Shown here piece by piece: positions 10,201-23,700 of a DNA stretch of 64,000 bases. How positions within the stretch are numbered: position 1 is the stretch's first letter; every line of letters starts with the position of its first letter. The stretch comes from Valencia hispanica (Eukaryota; Chordata; Actinopteri; Cyprinodontiformes; Valenciidae), in the NCBI GenBank assembly GCA_963556495.2, contig OY747710.1:20405500-20469499 (forward strand), read 5' to 3'. Position numbers and translations under genes: made by a program. Under the pieces are notes generated by a model. The model saw only the letters and a program-made list of their open reading frames with translations, searched no databases and was not told the origin of the DNA.

Positions 10201-13200
10201 CAGGGGTTCTGGAGAGGAGGGTCCGACGGATAGTCGAACCTCGGATCCAGGAGGAACAATGCGGTTTTCGTCCTTGCCGTGGAACACTGGACCAGCTCTA
10301 CACCATTAGCAGGGTCCAGGAGGGTGCGTGGGAGTTTGCTCAACCGGTCTACATGTGTTTTGTGGACTTGGAGAAGGCGTTCGACCGTGTCCCTCGGGGG
10401 CCCCTGTGGGGGGTGCTCCGGGAGTATGGGGTACCGGGCCCCTTGATACGGGCTGTTAGGTCCCTGTACGACCGGTGCCAGAGTTTGGTTCGCATTGCCG
10501 GCAGTAAGTCGGGCTTGTTTCCAGTGAGAGTTGGACTTCGCCAAGGTTGCCCTTTGTCACCGATCCTGTTCCTAACATTTATGGACAGGATCTCTAGGCG
10601 CAGCCAAGGCGTTGAAGGGATCCGTTTTGGTGGCCTCAAGATCGGGTCTCTGCTTTTTGCAGATGACGTGGTCCTGTTGGCTTCATCGGAACGTGATCTA
10701 CAGCTTTCGCTGGAGCGGTTCGCAGCAGAGTGTGAAGCGGCTGGGATGAGAATCAGCACCTCCAAATCCAAGGCCATGGTCTTGAGCCGGAAAAGGGTGG
10801 GGTGCCTTCTCCGGGTCGGGGATGGGGTCCTTCCCCAAGTGGAGGAGTTTAAGTATCTGGGGGTCTTGTTCACGAATGAGGGAAAAATGGAGCGGGAGAT
10901 CGATAGACGGATTGGTGGGGCATCTGCAGTTATGCGGGCGCTTTACCGGTCTGTCGTGGTGAAGAGAGAACTGAGCCAAAAGGCGAAGCTCTCGATTTAC
11001 CGGTCGATCTACGTTCCTACCCTCATCTATGGTCACGAACTCTGGGTGGTGACCGAAAGAACGAGATCAAGGATACAAGCGGCTGAAATGAGTTTCCTCC
11101 GCAGAGTGTCTGGGCTCTCCCTTAGAGATAGGGTGAGAAGCTCAGTCATCCGGAGGGGGCTCAGAGTAGAGCCGCTGCTTCTCCACATCAAGAGGAGTCA
11201 GTTGAGGTGGCTCGGGCATCTGGTCAGGATGCCTCCTGGACGCCTCCCTGGTGAGGTGTTTCAGGCACGTCTCACCGGGAGGAGGCCCAGGGGAAGGCCG
11301 AGGACACGCTGGAGGGACTACGTTTCTCGGCTGGCCTGGGAGCGCCTTGGGGTTCCTCCCGAGGAGCTGGAACAAGTGGCTGGGGAGAGGGAAGTCTGGG
11401 TCTCTTTACTTAGGCTGCTGCCCCCGCGACCCGACCCCGGATAAGCGGAAGAAAATGGATGGATGGAAATCATGTATGTCTGTAAGATGTGTATTTATTT
11501 AAACCTCTTTTTATTCAATAACATTACTCAAATACAGTAAAAATTTAATTTTCACAAAAAATGCTTGTATTTCAACAGCATATTGCACTAGAAAAATGCA
11601 TAGCAGCTTCAGTCCTGTATTGTATTGAACTCATATTGCAAAACAGTTTAACTTTCAAATAGACATGGGTCCTTTTAACCTAAACTTTTTAAAACATATC
11701 AATAAAATCCTCACCCCTCACAATGATCACTTCTAAAAAACTGGACCAACCTGATAATATAATTGGAATGCCTCCCTGCAATGTTCCCTCTAATTTTTCA
11801 TGTGTCTGAGCAAACACACGAACGCCCTGAGCGCTTCCTTTGACCACTGTGAGCAACATCAGATGTCTGCACTGTGGTCATGCCAGCATCACATCCATCC
11901 AGTTTACATAGTTTATTAAAATAATCAAAATAAAGCATTTAAATTTCTGTGAGAATACTTTTTAATTAAGTAAATTATCCCACTTACAATGAAAATGACA
12001 AAGATCTTATTCATGACCGGTGTAGTGTGTTAACACTATTGTAAGTATAAATATATCATTGTAATTGTGGAGAAACATGAACTGCCAAGTAAGCCAAGCT
12101 AACCATGAACTCAAATTTTGAAAACATGCTTAACATTTTTATTATAAAAAAGGTCTCACTTGTACTATAAGCATGAGCCATTGTGAGAAGCTCTTGCTGA
12201 GCACTGGGTAAAAGTAACTCGTCTGCAAAATACAGTATATAATCACAGGATTATTCAGTATTTCTGCTACTTTAATGATCAATTTTCATAAATGAACATT
12301 GTAAATGCACGACACTAGATAAGCACAAATCTGATTAAGGACTTAAACGTAACTTTATTTTTGTCGTCTGTCCTCACGTATGTGCTTGCAGCTTTGACTT
12401 TATGCGCATCAGCTGATCCAAATGGTCCACTTCAAGATGATTTCTCGAATCTGTTTTGATAAGATTCATTAAACTAAAGCCTCTTTCACAGCCTGCGCTG
12501 GATGCTTGAAATGTAGCACAAATATAGATTGATTAGCTGCGTAAATACGTATGTGAATCGCATCATTGGCTGGTGCAGCCAGCCACTGGTCACTCAGTGA
12601 GAAACGTCGTCTTGAAGAGACATTTTTTAACCCAAATGCAGAATCAAACGGCGAGATCAAACACGTTACTGAGTGGAATAAAACGACAACTTCAGATGCT
12701 TTGAAAACATTCCATAATCCCCCTTTTCGTTAAAGAAAATTCCACCAAAACGCTACAGACTTTAATAAATCAAGCACATTTCACAGCGCACAAACTTGGT
12801 GCTGACAGCCGCTCTGTGCATATACGAAAGCACTCCTATATAAACAGGAGGATCTGAGTTTGTGTCTGGATTAATTTTTTTTACCTTAGTCTTATTTGCA
12901 TACCCGTGTCTATCATTAATCTGTGTTGTGTCAGTTTGCGGGTCTCTGCCGCATTGATATGGCAATAACCATGGAGAACGGGTTCGGGCGAGTGTGTTTT
13001 TCCTAATTGGACCGGTGCAGGGCCACCGCTGGAACTTTAAATCGGTCCATATGTTCATTGATTCATCTGTAAAATAGCACAACTATTTGTTTGCTGTTTT
13101 TTTCCAATTACGGTTAGATTTTTTTGTGTGCGCAGAGCAGATTTTCTGTGCACGAAGACTGTCAGCAGTGCGCAATTGCGCAGCTTAGAGAGAACATTGA

Positions 13201-16200
13201 GCCTCCATGGTGTGTAAAAAATGTTCCCCCCAGTTTTCATGGGAAGTAGCAAGTCTTCTCAAGTCAAAAGGCGCAAGTCCAAGTAAAGTCACGAGTCACT
13301 GATGTTAAAGTCCAAGTCGAGTTGGAAGTCTTTGTACATTTTATCAAGTCGATTCTGAAGTCATCAAATTCATGACTCGAGTCCAAGTCACATGACTCGA
13401 GTCCACACCTCTGCTTTTCCGTCTTTAGAAGACAGAAATGTTGATTAACCATCAGACACTGTAAGCTAAGGTTTTCCTGGATAATAAAAGGGGGAGAAAT
13501 ACACTCAATGCACTTTTTGACAATTCAACAGCTACAGTCACTCACCCCTTAAAAATATTTACAGTTAAATAATGTCTTATATCAATACATTTTTAAAGGA
13601 AAACAAAACATATTTCATACTAATGAGCTAAGAATTTCATATGAATTCAGTTTTTATACAATTTCATTGTCAAATTATATAATATTCATTCAAGTAGATA
13701 TTTCTTTTATGAGGTTTTATTTATTTAATTTTGAGCATTTTAGTGTTCCATAGAGAAAGGACTTGGCATTAGATTTTATATTACTGATATTGGCATTATT
13801 ACAAGGATTATTAACTGTATATTAGATTTTACCATCATGGTCTGCTCTGCAGTACTTCTTAACAAAAAATGAAAAATAAAAAAAATTCCCATACGGGGTT
13901 ACGATGCACTTAGTCCAGTAACTCTGAACCTAGTTGTTCGGAGCTGAAGGATATCATTAACTTATTGTAATCAAATTTTATTCGAAGCACCAATTATAAA
14001 ACTACAGTCAACAAGGAACTTTGTCAGGTAATTAAATGAGCTCAGAGGCTTCATTAATGAGGTGCTAAAAGAAGTTAGAATAATAAACCACTTGTTCGTG
14101 CGACGAAAAACAAAACAAAAAGAGAAGGTTTTTGGCATCTAATTAAAACAACTTTTGATTAGTTTTTTTTTCTTCCTTTAATATTTATGATATTTAATGG
14201 TTAACACTGTAAAACTACTAAATTAAATATTTAAATGGAATAATAAACAAAATTGCTTTTGCATTCACAAACACAGAAATGCAGTTAAAACATATAAACT
14301 AAATATGGAAAAGAAACTTTTTTGATAATAATAATAATACAAACTGTATATATTTGCATTCTAAAATAAACCCAGATAGTATCTCACCATCTTCATCCTC
14401 TTCTTCGTCACTGCTGAAGGTGATCACAGGTTTCTTAGACTTGCGGGATTTTTGAGGAGTTACAAAACTGTCATCGCCATAACTGGAGACTGAGGACTTT
14501 GTTTGACCTGTAGGGAGGGAAAAAACAGTTCCTTAGTCATATTCAGTCTTTATATGCATAAATTTGATATATTTTGTCAGTCTTAAGAAACCATCAGAGT
14601 CAAGGCTGTGAATTCTGACCTCTCCTTGATTTTTGACGACCTCTGGTGGGCAGGGGTGTACGGGTGCTGGTCTTCTCAGTAGATCCCTCTTCCCGTTGGT
14701 TCTCATCTATCTCAGGACTTTCTACGTTCTCTAAGCCCCGGGTGTGAACCGCCGTCAGCCGCTTCTCAAAGTCGTCTATCTGGGCCTGATGAAGATATTC
14801 ATTATTACTACATGAATAAAGATAAAGCCGCTCATTACATGGGGAGAAATAAACCACAAGTCTAGTTTAAATACAAGACTCTGACACCTTAAACTGAGGT
14901 TTGGCTCCACGGCGAAGCTTGGCTGTGATGGAGAGCAGAGGTTGGTAGACTCCGAGTTCGGTTAGCTTGTCACTGTAACACTCCCAGCATTCCTGCAACC
15001 TCTTAAAGCCACGCTCGCACATCGAGAGCAGGGACAGGGACATGGCCAAGTCGCACCACTGGCGCTCGGTTCTGCAGAGACAAGAGCATGAAATTCAAGT
15101 TTGAGAGATTAGAAAATAAACCCGATTAGCAACATAATGCACAGTATTTCTAGACCCTGGACAAAAAAAACCCCCCATTTCTGATAAACATGTCTTTGCT
15201 CTGACATTTGGACATAATCTCATTTCTGGGAACCTTTTATGTCCAAATTCAGTTTTCCATTATACAGTATAAAATGTCCTTCCTTTGAGCTCTGCGTATG
15301 GATAAAGTATGACTCAGAGGCTAAAGCCCTGGCCAGCCCAGTCATTGCATCTACTCTGAAACTACACACGAAGCTGTTACCATGACAAAAGCAGTGAATA
15401 GGAAGATGTCAGTGTACATGACTGGTGAAGCGAACTGTGAACTTGATTTGACAAACTTTTTCTCAGAGTAAAAAGAAAACCACCCACTAATTACCCACAC
15501 ACCCACCACAACATCACACAATGAGATACCATAAGACAGCCTCAGAAATTAGGAGTTAAACTATCAGGAAGAAAAAAGTTAAACAAAACAAGAGGTGGCA
15601 GCACAAAAACAAGGCAAGATTTACTCACTTTGCAGTCCTGAAGCGCTGACACAGTTTTTCCACCAACGATTCAGTTTGCCTCTCTTTAGTGATGTAGGAG
15701 AACAGCTGCCTGTGGTAAATATCCAACAACTTTATCTTCCACTATCAAAGCTTAAATTGCATCTATCCAAACCGTGTATTGCTGGACATTATTAGGACAG
15801 ACCAACACAATGTAGCATATGATTTTGAAGTGACATCTTGGCTGTTTCTTTTAATAATTTACCTTGCACAGTCTAATTAGGCTATATTTTCGGTTACTTT
15901 GTGACTTAAAAATAAAACTTCAGTTTGTGGTTGTCATGTGACAAAAAAAAAAAAGAAAAGTTAAATGTGTGAATACTTTTGAAAGAGATGGAAGTAAATA
16001 GACAAAGACTGTGTGTAACTCACTTCATGATGGTGTTGAAGTCCTCTGAGCTCATTCCCCTCTCTGGATCTGACAGGCGACTGATTATGTCTGGCAGCAG
16101 GTTGTAAATTGCGTTATCCTGATGGGTGACACAAAGTTAAAAACTCTGCAAAGCCTTCAGCTTCCACCATAGCTTCTGGACGAGCATCTGTGTGTGCACC

Positions 16201-17704
16201 TTAGTGGCCAGCTCATTGAAGAAGTTCAGGGCCAGGCTGGTGATGTGCGGCTCCGGGTCAATTAGCAGCACAGCGACCTCACTGACTTGGCCTTTGACCT
16301 TAAGCACATCCTTAAGGACTAACTGAGTAAGAACTGTCACAGCAGTCTGTCTCACAGATGGAACCTCATCACTCAGCCTGAAGAAATGACAAAGAGGGGG
16401 GAGGGAAAAAATGAAGTTAATCACCTGAGAGTCTGTTTCCCCCCCCCCCTTTTGGTAAAAATAAAACAGTGATTAGCAAAGGAAGCCGTTTGGAAATTAC
16501 TGCTCAACGCAAGAGCAGACAAGCATAGCTGCTCCCACAGACAACAACCACCCCTGGTTGGGTAACAGACCTTCTACCTCAGTTGTTTCTGCTGGAGTGT
16601 CGTTATTTACAGCATGTCTGACTAGATCACAGGTCTCAAACTCAAGTCCTCAAGGGTTGGTGTTCTGCAACTTTTAGGCCTGGTCTATATGGAGATGAAA
16701 CCAGGTGTAGCAGCAAGGACATTTAATCGAATAAGTGTGTCATCCTCACGAAGCTTGCGTTTCAGGACACCGTAAACGACCATGTTTGAAACCGGGTCCC
16801 ATAGTGGAGAAATCTCACAACGCCGGTTCAGTTGTCTCCGGGATTAGGAGCTCTCAGGCACTTTTTCTGAGTGGATGACGTCACCGCCCCATTCCTATTA
16901 TTTAAAGCGCACGCATAACTCTGTTATAAAGTTAACAAAAATGGTGCCGTACGGTGTTGCGGTCCTAATAAAACAAATACTGACCTTATTATTGATCCTA
17001 GAATACGATTGACTGATCAGGAAAACAGACAGACACCATAAGCTTTTGAATAAACTCTCATTTGAAGCTAGATTTGTCGTGTTTGTCACCGGGTTGACTG
17101 GGCATTTTCAGTGTTCTCTTCTGTGTTTCTCTGGCACTGTCACAGCGCCACCAGTGGGCCCGGCATATGTACTGCAGCATTTTGACTGGTTTGTTTGAAT
17201 CTGGAGTTTAAAAATGTGAGAAAAAAAAAGAAAAAAAATCACATAACTTTTTGTGTGCAATACCCAGAGCACATGTTTTAGGGGTGACAGCAGATCTCTG
17301 CTATCAGTCTCTCTCCGCTGCCGCGCTCAGGCTAATCTTCACTGTCAGGTTACTACGTCTTATCTTGCAAAACTTTTTGTGTGTAATACCCAGAGCACAT
17401 GTTTTAGGGGTGAATTGTCAGAGCCTTGCTGTTACAAATGGACATAAAAATATATATTTTTTCACTTTCTATTTTTTTAGTGTAGGATTTTCAAAAATTG
17501 TGACGAGTTTCCTCCTCATGCACAAAAAAATGCTCAAACAAAACTTCATATAGAAATATTATATAATATAAATGTTTCTCTTTTTTGCATGAATTTCATC
17601 CTTAGCTTCAGTACTCACAAAATAGAAAAACAAATTGTATGTTTCTGAGATTTAACCCCTTTATTGCCAGGTTTATGATAAAAACCTGAACAGTAATAAA
17701 ACTG

Positions 17705-17735
<31 letters not shown>

Positions 17736-20700
17736 AATAGATTTTTGTGTGCAATACCCAGAGCACATGTTTTAGGGGTGACAGCAGATCTCTGCTGTCA
17801 GTCTCTCGCCGCTGCCGTGCTCAGGCTAATCTTCACTGTCAGGTTACTACGTCTTATCTTGCAGAAGGCTGGATGTGGTCTTGTTTTTAATTGTTATTGT
17901 CATTTATTTTAAAATGTGTGCAATATAACAGTTTAATGTTTAGTAAATGACAGTGGACTGCAGAAGATTTTGTTTTCCCAATTGTAAATCTAAATCTAAT
18001 AAGAGGTCATTTTATATTTTACAATGGCAAAGATTCGTCAATAAAAAAAAAAAAAATTGTCTACCTGTTTAAGTAAATTTACATTATGTCTTATTATTCT
18101 TTGGTATTTAGGTTCAGGTATTTAATAATAACGAAGCATTGAACAACCTCATTACCTCAATCACTATGTAGTTTATATGAGAGATTTTTCAGGTTCAACA
18201 GCCAACAAAAGCCAGAAGAGGGCCCTGGCCACAAATATTTTTTAGGTTATTGTATATTGTTCGCATACATGTGTCAAGTTGTACAAGACTGTGTTGTAAA
18301 AGTAACTATATATTTCATTCATAATTTTAGTTTTATGTACTTAAAAGTATTGAAAGTAAAAATTTAAAATAGCATTGCAATATTTGTCAGAAAAACCGCA
18401 ATTAGATTTTTTTTGTCAAAATCGTGCACCCCTACTAAGAACTGAGACAATATACAGCTAATGGAGCCAACAGAAATAAGTTCCACACATTTTTCACATA
18501 TTGAAAAAAATGACCTCATTGTTTATGGTTTAGAAGGAAATCAGAAATAGGTCAGTGGGACTGTGCTTAAGGAAGGAAGAGTTTAGTAAAATATTAAGTT
18601 AACTTATTGTACTAAAATCATTTAGTTTAAATATTCTGTGTAAAGGCCAGAAATACTTATAGCCAATAAAGAAAATTCCAACTGTAATACAAAAGGTACA
18701 TGGTTTATTTTGTGCATGTAGGGCAACTTTTTTCAGAAGTAATATTTCCTCCATGTTTTTAAAACAAATGAAGTTACAACCTAAGCACTGACTGTTATAA
18801 GTTTTTTTACATTCAAGAACCTACATACCTTTCACATGAAAATGTGTAATTTATATTTTGATTATCTTTTATTTTTTTACTTCACATCCCCCCGTTTCCT
18901 CTCCATTTTACTCTCTTCTCCCACAGGAGTCAACACAAGCAAAACTACAGGTGACAGAAAATTATTTGGATACAGTTTTTGGCACAACCACCATGTTATA
19001 TTGACAAACAGCTCACATGCTAGATGATATGGCTGCTGCCTCTGTTTTTTTGTTAAGAACCTTTAATGCTTAAAGAAAAATTCAACAGCTTCAGGACGTT
19101 GGCTGTCTGTAATTTTTTTAATTTTGACCCTCTGACACTTCTACATATTTGTCTTCGTTTCATACTTCTGAACATGTAAACTCAAGTTGTTTTTTCTGGA
19201 TGGAAACAATCCCCCCTCCCGCCCAAAAAAATAAAAAACGAAGGCAAATGCATACATTTAGTAAGTTGCATCCTTGCAAAACTATAAAGAGAAACCTGGA
19301 GTTTGATGATACATTACATTTGTTATTTTCAGCAAAAATAAAAACACCTATACTGGACAGAAAACTACACAACAATTTCTAGCAGAATGGCACAATAAGT
19401 AAGTGCAAAAGGAAAGTCACTTCTTTTTAGCTTGGCTTTGAATGAAGTTGTAAAAATCATCCAAAACTCCAACGAACTAAAGTCTTATTGGCTGACTGAA
19501 TACAATGGGACTGGACAGGTGGTGGCAGGGCAATGAGAACCCAATGTAGATTTACCCTCTCCAAAAAAAAAAACAGAAAGAACAAAAGCAACTCATTTTC
19601 CATTTCCACCAAAGAGCAGGACTCCTGGCAGAGGATCACACCGTTGTGCATGCCACTTCCACATGCCAATGCAGAAGCTTACAACAGCAATGAACAGGGT
19701 AATTAATTCTTAATGCGCTTATCAGGAGGCGCCAGGGAAGCAGCCTTGAGAACAGTGGAGGTGTTGGTGTGTGGGAGACAATTAGGAATACCAGGAAATG
19801 CTTATCTTGTAGAAAACACCGAGGGGCAGTGACGCATTATAAAAGGAAATGTTCTACATGTCCAAAACACCTCAATGTGAACGTTATCTTCCATTATAAT
19901 TAAAACTGCACTTCATCAAACAGCAACTTCAGTCTCTCAGTTGGCTGCAGGAGTGAAATAAAAAAAAACCAACAAAAAAACCCCAGATGTTTAAGTGCTT
20001 TTTTAAATGCACGGCACATACAAGCACAAACCTTTGCAGTATGCGTGACTTTGCCCAAATTATTCCTGTCTGCTTGTTCAGCTGCACGGCATAATTACAA
20101 TCTACTGGTCATCGGTTCCAGTCACAATCTATAAGAGTGATAATTAAGCCGTCCGTTGTCTTATGGTGGACTTTCCCTGATGTGGTCTGAGGCTCCGCCC
20201 AGGTTCATGTTTGGTAATGATCCCCCTTCTTAATCTTTGAAGGAATAGTAGCCAGTAGTCATGGCAACCGCGGGGGTCAGAATATAAAGCACATCAGAGT
20301 TTTCGACAGCATACAGATCATCTAAAACTTTGTTCCCCACTACCTGTGGAAAATAAATAGAGTAAACTTTTCCCATCATTTGGCTCAGTAGAGCATTCTG
20401 ACAGCGGTAACACTCCAGTGGTTGAGAGGAACGTCACACTGAAATGTGGTGGTGGGATACGGATGAAGGCGGCTGGAGTGTATAGGATGTGTGGTAGTGG
20501 GTGTTCGCACGAGAGAAAAAAAAACAAACTTCACTTGCAGCACACCCACTCAAATGACCCATCGAGTGGAAACATTTTCTTCTGATCTTTAATGAAACTT
20601 TTCCAAAGATTATGATGGTATGCATCGACAGCATTATTAATGCTTGGGAGACAATAATAAGCATTTGTCTTAGTAACAATCTGATGCTTCTAAACAGGAC

Positions 20701-23700
20701 CTACCTTGCATAAAGATTCTGCGTCCAGGGCTCCAAGATATTTGGAAAACGGACCGTGAGGTCTCCCAAAGCTATAATGGCATTGGCCCTCACGACGGGG
20801 AGAGCGGAACGTTCCAGCACCGTAAACATGAGGCGGATGTTGTCTTCACACACTGATGGGCTGAAATAAGAAAGAATAAGATAGACAAAATAAAGAACCA
20901 AATCAAATATATTACCAGAAGTACACAGAAGAGCATTAATACCTGGTTTAATGACCATGGTATCAATGTGCTCGATTTTCCTGACCGAAACAGTAAGGAG
21001 AATCTATGGAGGATCGTGTCAAGAGCAAGACGGGGTACAAAAAGATGGTCGGGTGGCTGCAGTTGAAACAACCTTTGCTGCATATTGTCTCCATGCTATG
21101 ATGAACTGATGCAGTAATTCATGCAAAAGGAGCCCTGACCAATTAAGTGCACATACTGTGCAGGAGATTAACGTGGTTCTAGATTAAGAATCAATGTTTA
21201 AAAATGCCTGCTTTTCAAAAAAAAAAAAAAAAAAAAAAAAAACATTTTTTAGATTTTTCTTCACCCATAATTATAAATGTTAATGGAAATTACTGCTGTA
21301 ATATACATTACTGTGTAAAATGAATCTATGTACGAGCTTAACTTTATGGTGATATTCTAACTCATTAGGATGACCAGTAAATGTTCCTGTTTTTCAGCGT
21401 TACTTGGGGATCTTAAGTCTGAGGCAAATAAAATACTGGACTTAAAATCAAGTTTCCCAGCCTTGTGAAACACTGTTACCATCTGAAAATAAATGAAACG
21501 AAATGGCTGCATTCTCTCAGTTAAATACTCTGACAAAGAAATCCAAATTATACACTGTAAATTTAGGGCTTTGAACAGTATATTTTGTCTTAAATATGCC
21601 AACGATTTAAATTACTTTGAAAATTGTGCAAACTGATGAACAAATATCCTTAGCAATGCCCCCTGGCACCAATTTTTTTCCTGATAAAAAAATGTTTTTA
21701 TGTGGGAAAATTGTAATTTACAGTGGAAAAAACAACAACCCGTCATGTGTTTTTGCCACATCACATTTGTTTTAACTAAACCCAAAAACAACTTTTTTTT
21801 GCTTCTAAACTCTATAAATGGGTCGTTACCAATGCAATCTTTCAGTTTCTGGGAATTTTTTTATATTTTCGTGTAAATTTGTTTAATTCTACACTTTTTG
21901 TTCTAAAAACGTCTTAGTGCTGCCCTCTTAGGATGGAACGGTGGCTACTGCATTTGAATTTTGTAATTGGTGGAGAGCGGTACATTTTTACTTCACAGGC
22001 ATTGACTGTGTCACAGCAGTCATGGTCTCTCAGACACTCGACCCGTGTTGAGTTTGGAGTTGGATTGCGTTTTTCAGGTTACCATTATTATCACATTAGC
22101 ACTTAGTTAGCATAGCTAACATATTGTTTTGAACGTTAGCCTATGTTAGCATTACCACTCAGAGACCGGACCCATCCTGTCTCTCTCTCCCTCAGCTGCA
22201 GCTGCAGCTCCGGCCTCGGGCAGCGCTGACTCAGCGCCCTGAGCCAGTGGGTCAAATTGATACGGCTCTGGGCCGCTGGGCTCCATAAAGCCTCCCTCTA
22301 TCTCCGGTGACGACAGAGGAGATCCGCTGGCTCAGGGCGCCGAGCCAGCGCCACCCGAGCCCGGTGCTGCTGAGGCAGAGGGAGACAGGAGGAGTCCAGT
22401 CTCTGAGTAGTAATGCTAACATAGGCTAACGTTCAAAACAGATGAACGTCGATCAGATTGATCAGTTGCAAAACTGCCAACGTCGCTTTGGTCACCGTCC
22501 ATGTTTCAGTGTCACATTAAGCGAGTTGTCACGGTCCTCCTGAACACACCCCCACGTTCCCCCCTCCGCTTTTCCCCCAACACTTGGCCATACCCCTCCG
22601 TTCTTCCTGGCACCGCCCACTTTGTACAATTTTTCAAATGTTGTCTGGGGGCGGGGTTCAGTTACAGTTTAAGTTCCAAAACAATATATAAAGAAAAGGT
22701 TGTGGGTGGCAACAGGTGGTTGGTTTCTGAACCGAATTCTGACTTCATTCTTTAAAAATCTGAGCCATTTATTTCTTGCAAGGCAATTTTGTTTGTATAG
22801 CACACTTTCAACAATAGAGTAATTCAAGCTGCTTTACATGATTAGGGGATAAAGTAAAAACACCATAAAGCATAAGCAGAACATAGGACACAAAGTACAT
22901 AATAAAGCAAGAAGCACACACAAAACATATTATACATGAAAACATTACTCAAAGGCAGCTCTAAACAGATGGGTTTTTAGCCTTGATTTAAAAGAACTCA
23001 GTGTTTCAGCAGCCTTACGGTTGTCTGGAAGTTTGTTTCAGATTAGAGGAGCTTAGAAACTGAAAGCTGCTTCTCCATGATTGTTTCTGATTCTAAGGAT
23101 GTTGAGTAGACTGGAACTAGAGGACCTGAGTGGTCTGGCGGGTTGGTATAAACAGTAGATCTTCGACATACTTTGGTGCTAAGCCATTCAATAATTTATA
23201 AACTAGTAAAAGTATTTTTTAAGTCTATTCTCTGAGCTTCAGGGAGCCAGTGTAAGGACTTTAGAACTGGGGTGATGTGCTCTACTTTCCTGGTTCTAGT
23301 GAGAAACACGAGCAGCAGCGTTCTGGATCAGCTGCAGCTGTTTAATTGACTTTTTAGGCAGAACAGTGAGGACGCTGTTGCAGTAAACAATCTGACTAAA
23401 GATAAATGCATGGATGCGTTTTTCGAGGTCCTGTTGCAACATCAGTCCTTTAATCCTAGAAATGTTCTTCAGGTGATAGAAGGCTGACCTTGTTATAGTC
23501 TTTATGTGACCCTGGAGGTTCAGTTCTGAGTCCATCACTACACCTACATTTCGGGCCTGATCAGTAGTTTCTAGCTGTATTAATGAAGCCGTGTGCTGAC
23601 TATTGATCGTTCCTCTTTGATGGCACGTTCACACCGGTCAGCGCATCCAGGCAGCAGGGCAGCTAGATTACAAGGAAGTCTATGGTACCTATGCATCAAG

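Larger units (their letters stand above)
9358..11466 (+). mobile_element. Rex3 non-LTR retrotransposon (RTE clade), internally deleted
   Basis: The element is flanked by a perfect 14-bp duplication, AAATCATGTATGTC, at 9344-9357 and 11467-11480, and ends in the GGATGGATGG tail typical of Rex3. The text TGGCAGACCGGGGTGGTGGT matches a standard Rex3 PCR primer site as I remember it, and the reverse primer site is near 10535-10560. The 5' part is the end of an endonuclease domain (GDFNAHLG). The linker between endonuclease and reverse transcriptase has deletions and frame shifts. It is inserted into the hAT element. Confidence 0.92.
9147..13413 (-). mobile_element. hAT-type DNA transposon, interrupted by Rex3
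   Basis: The ends are CAGAGGTC on the left and the inverse CACCTCTG on the right, flanked by near-identical 8-bp duplications (CTTTTCAG and CTTTTCCG), as hAT elements make. Both subterminal regions are packed with CAAGTC/GACTTG units, probable transposase binding sites. A minus-strand piece encodes a hAT C-terminal dimerisation segment. Subtracting the Rex3 insert leaves about 2.1 kb, so it is decayed. It lies in the last NCAPD2 intron. Confidence 0.75.

Noticed and set aside
17250..17864. CRISPR-like array
   Set aside because: Only two full long units with unequal spacing in a vertebrate genome; it is a dispersed repeat.
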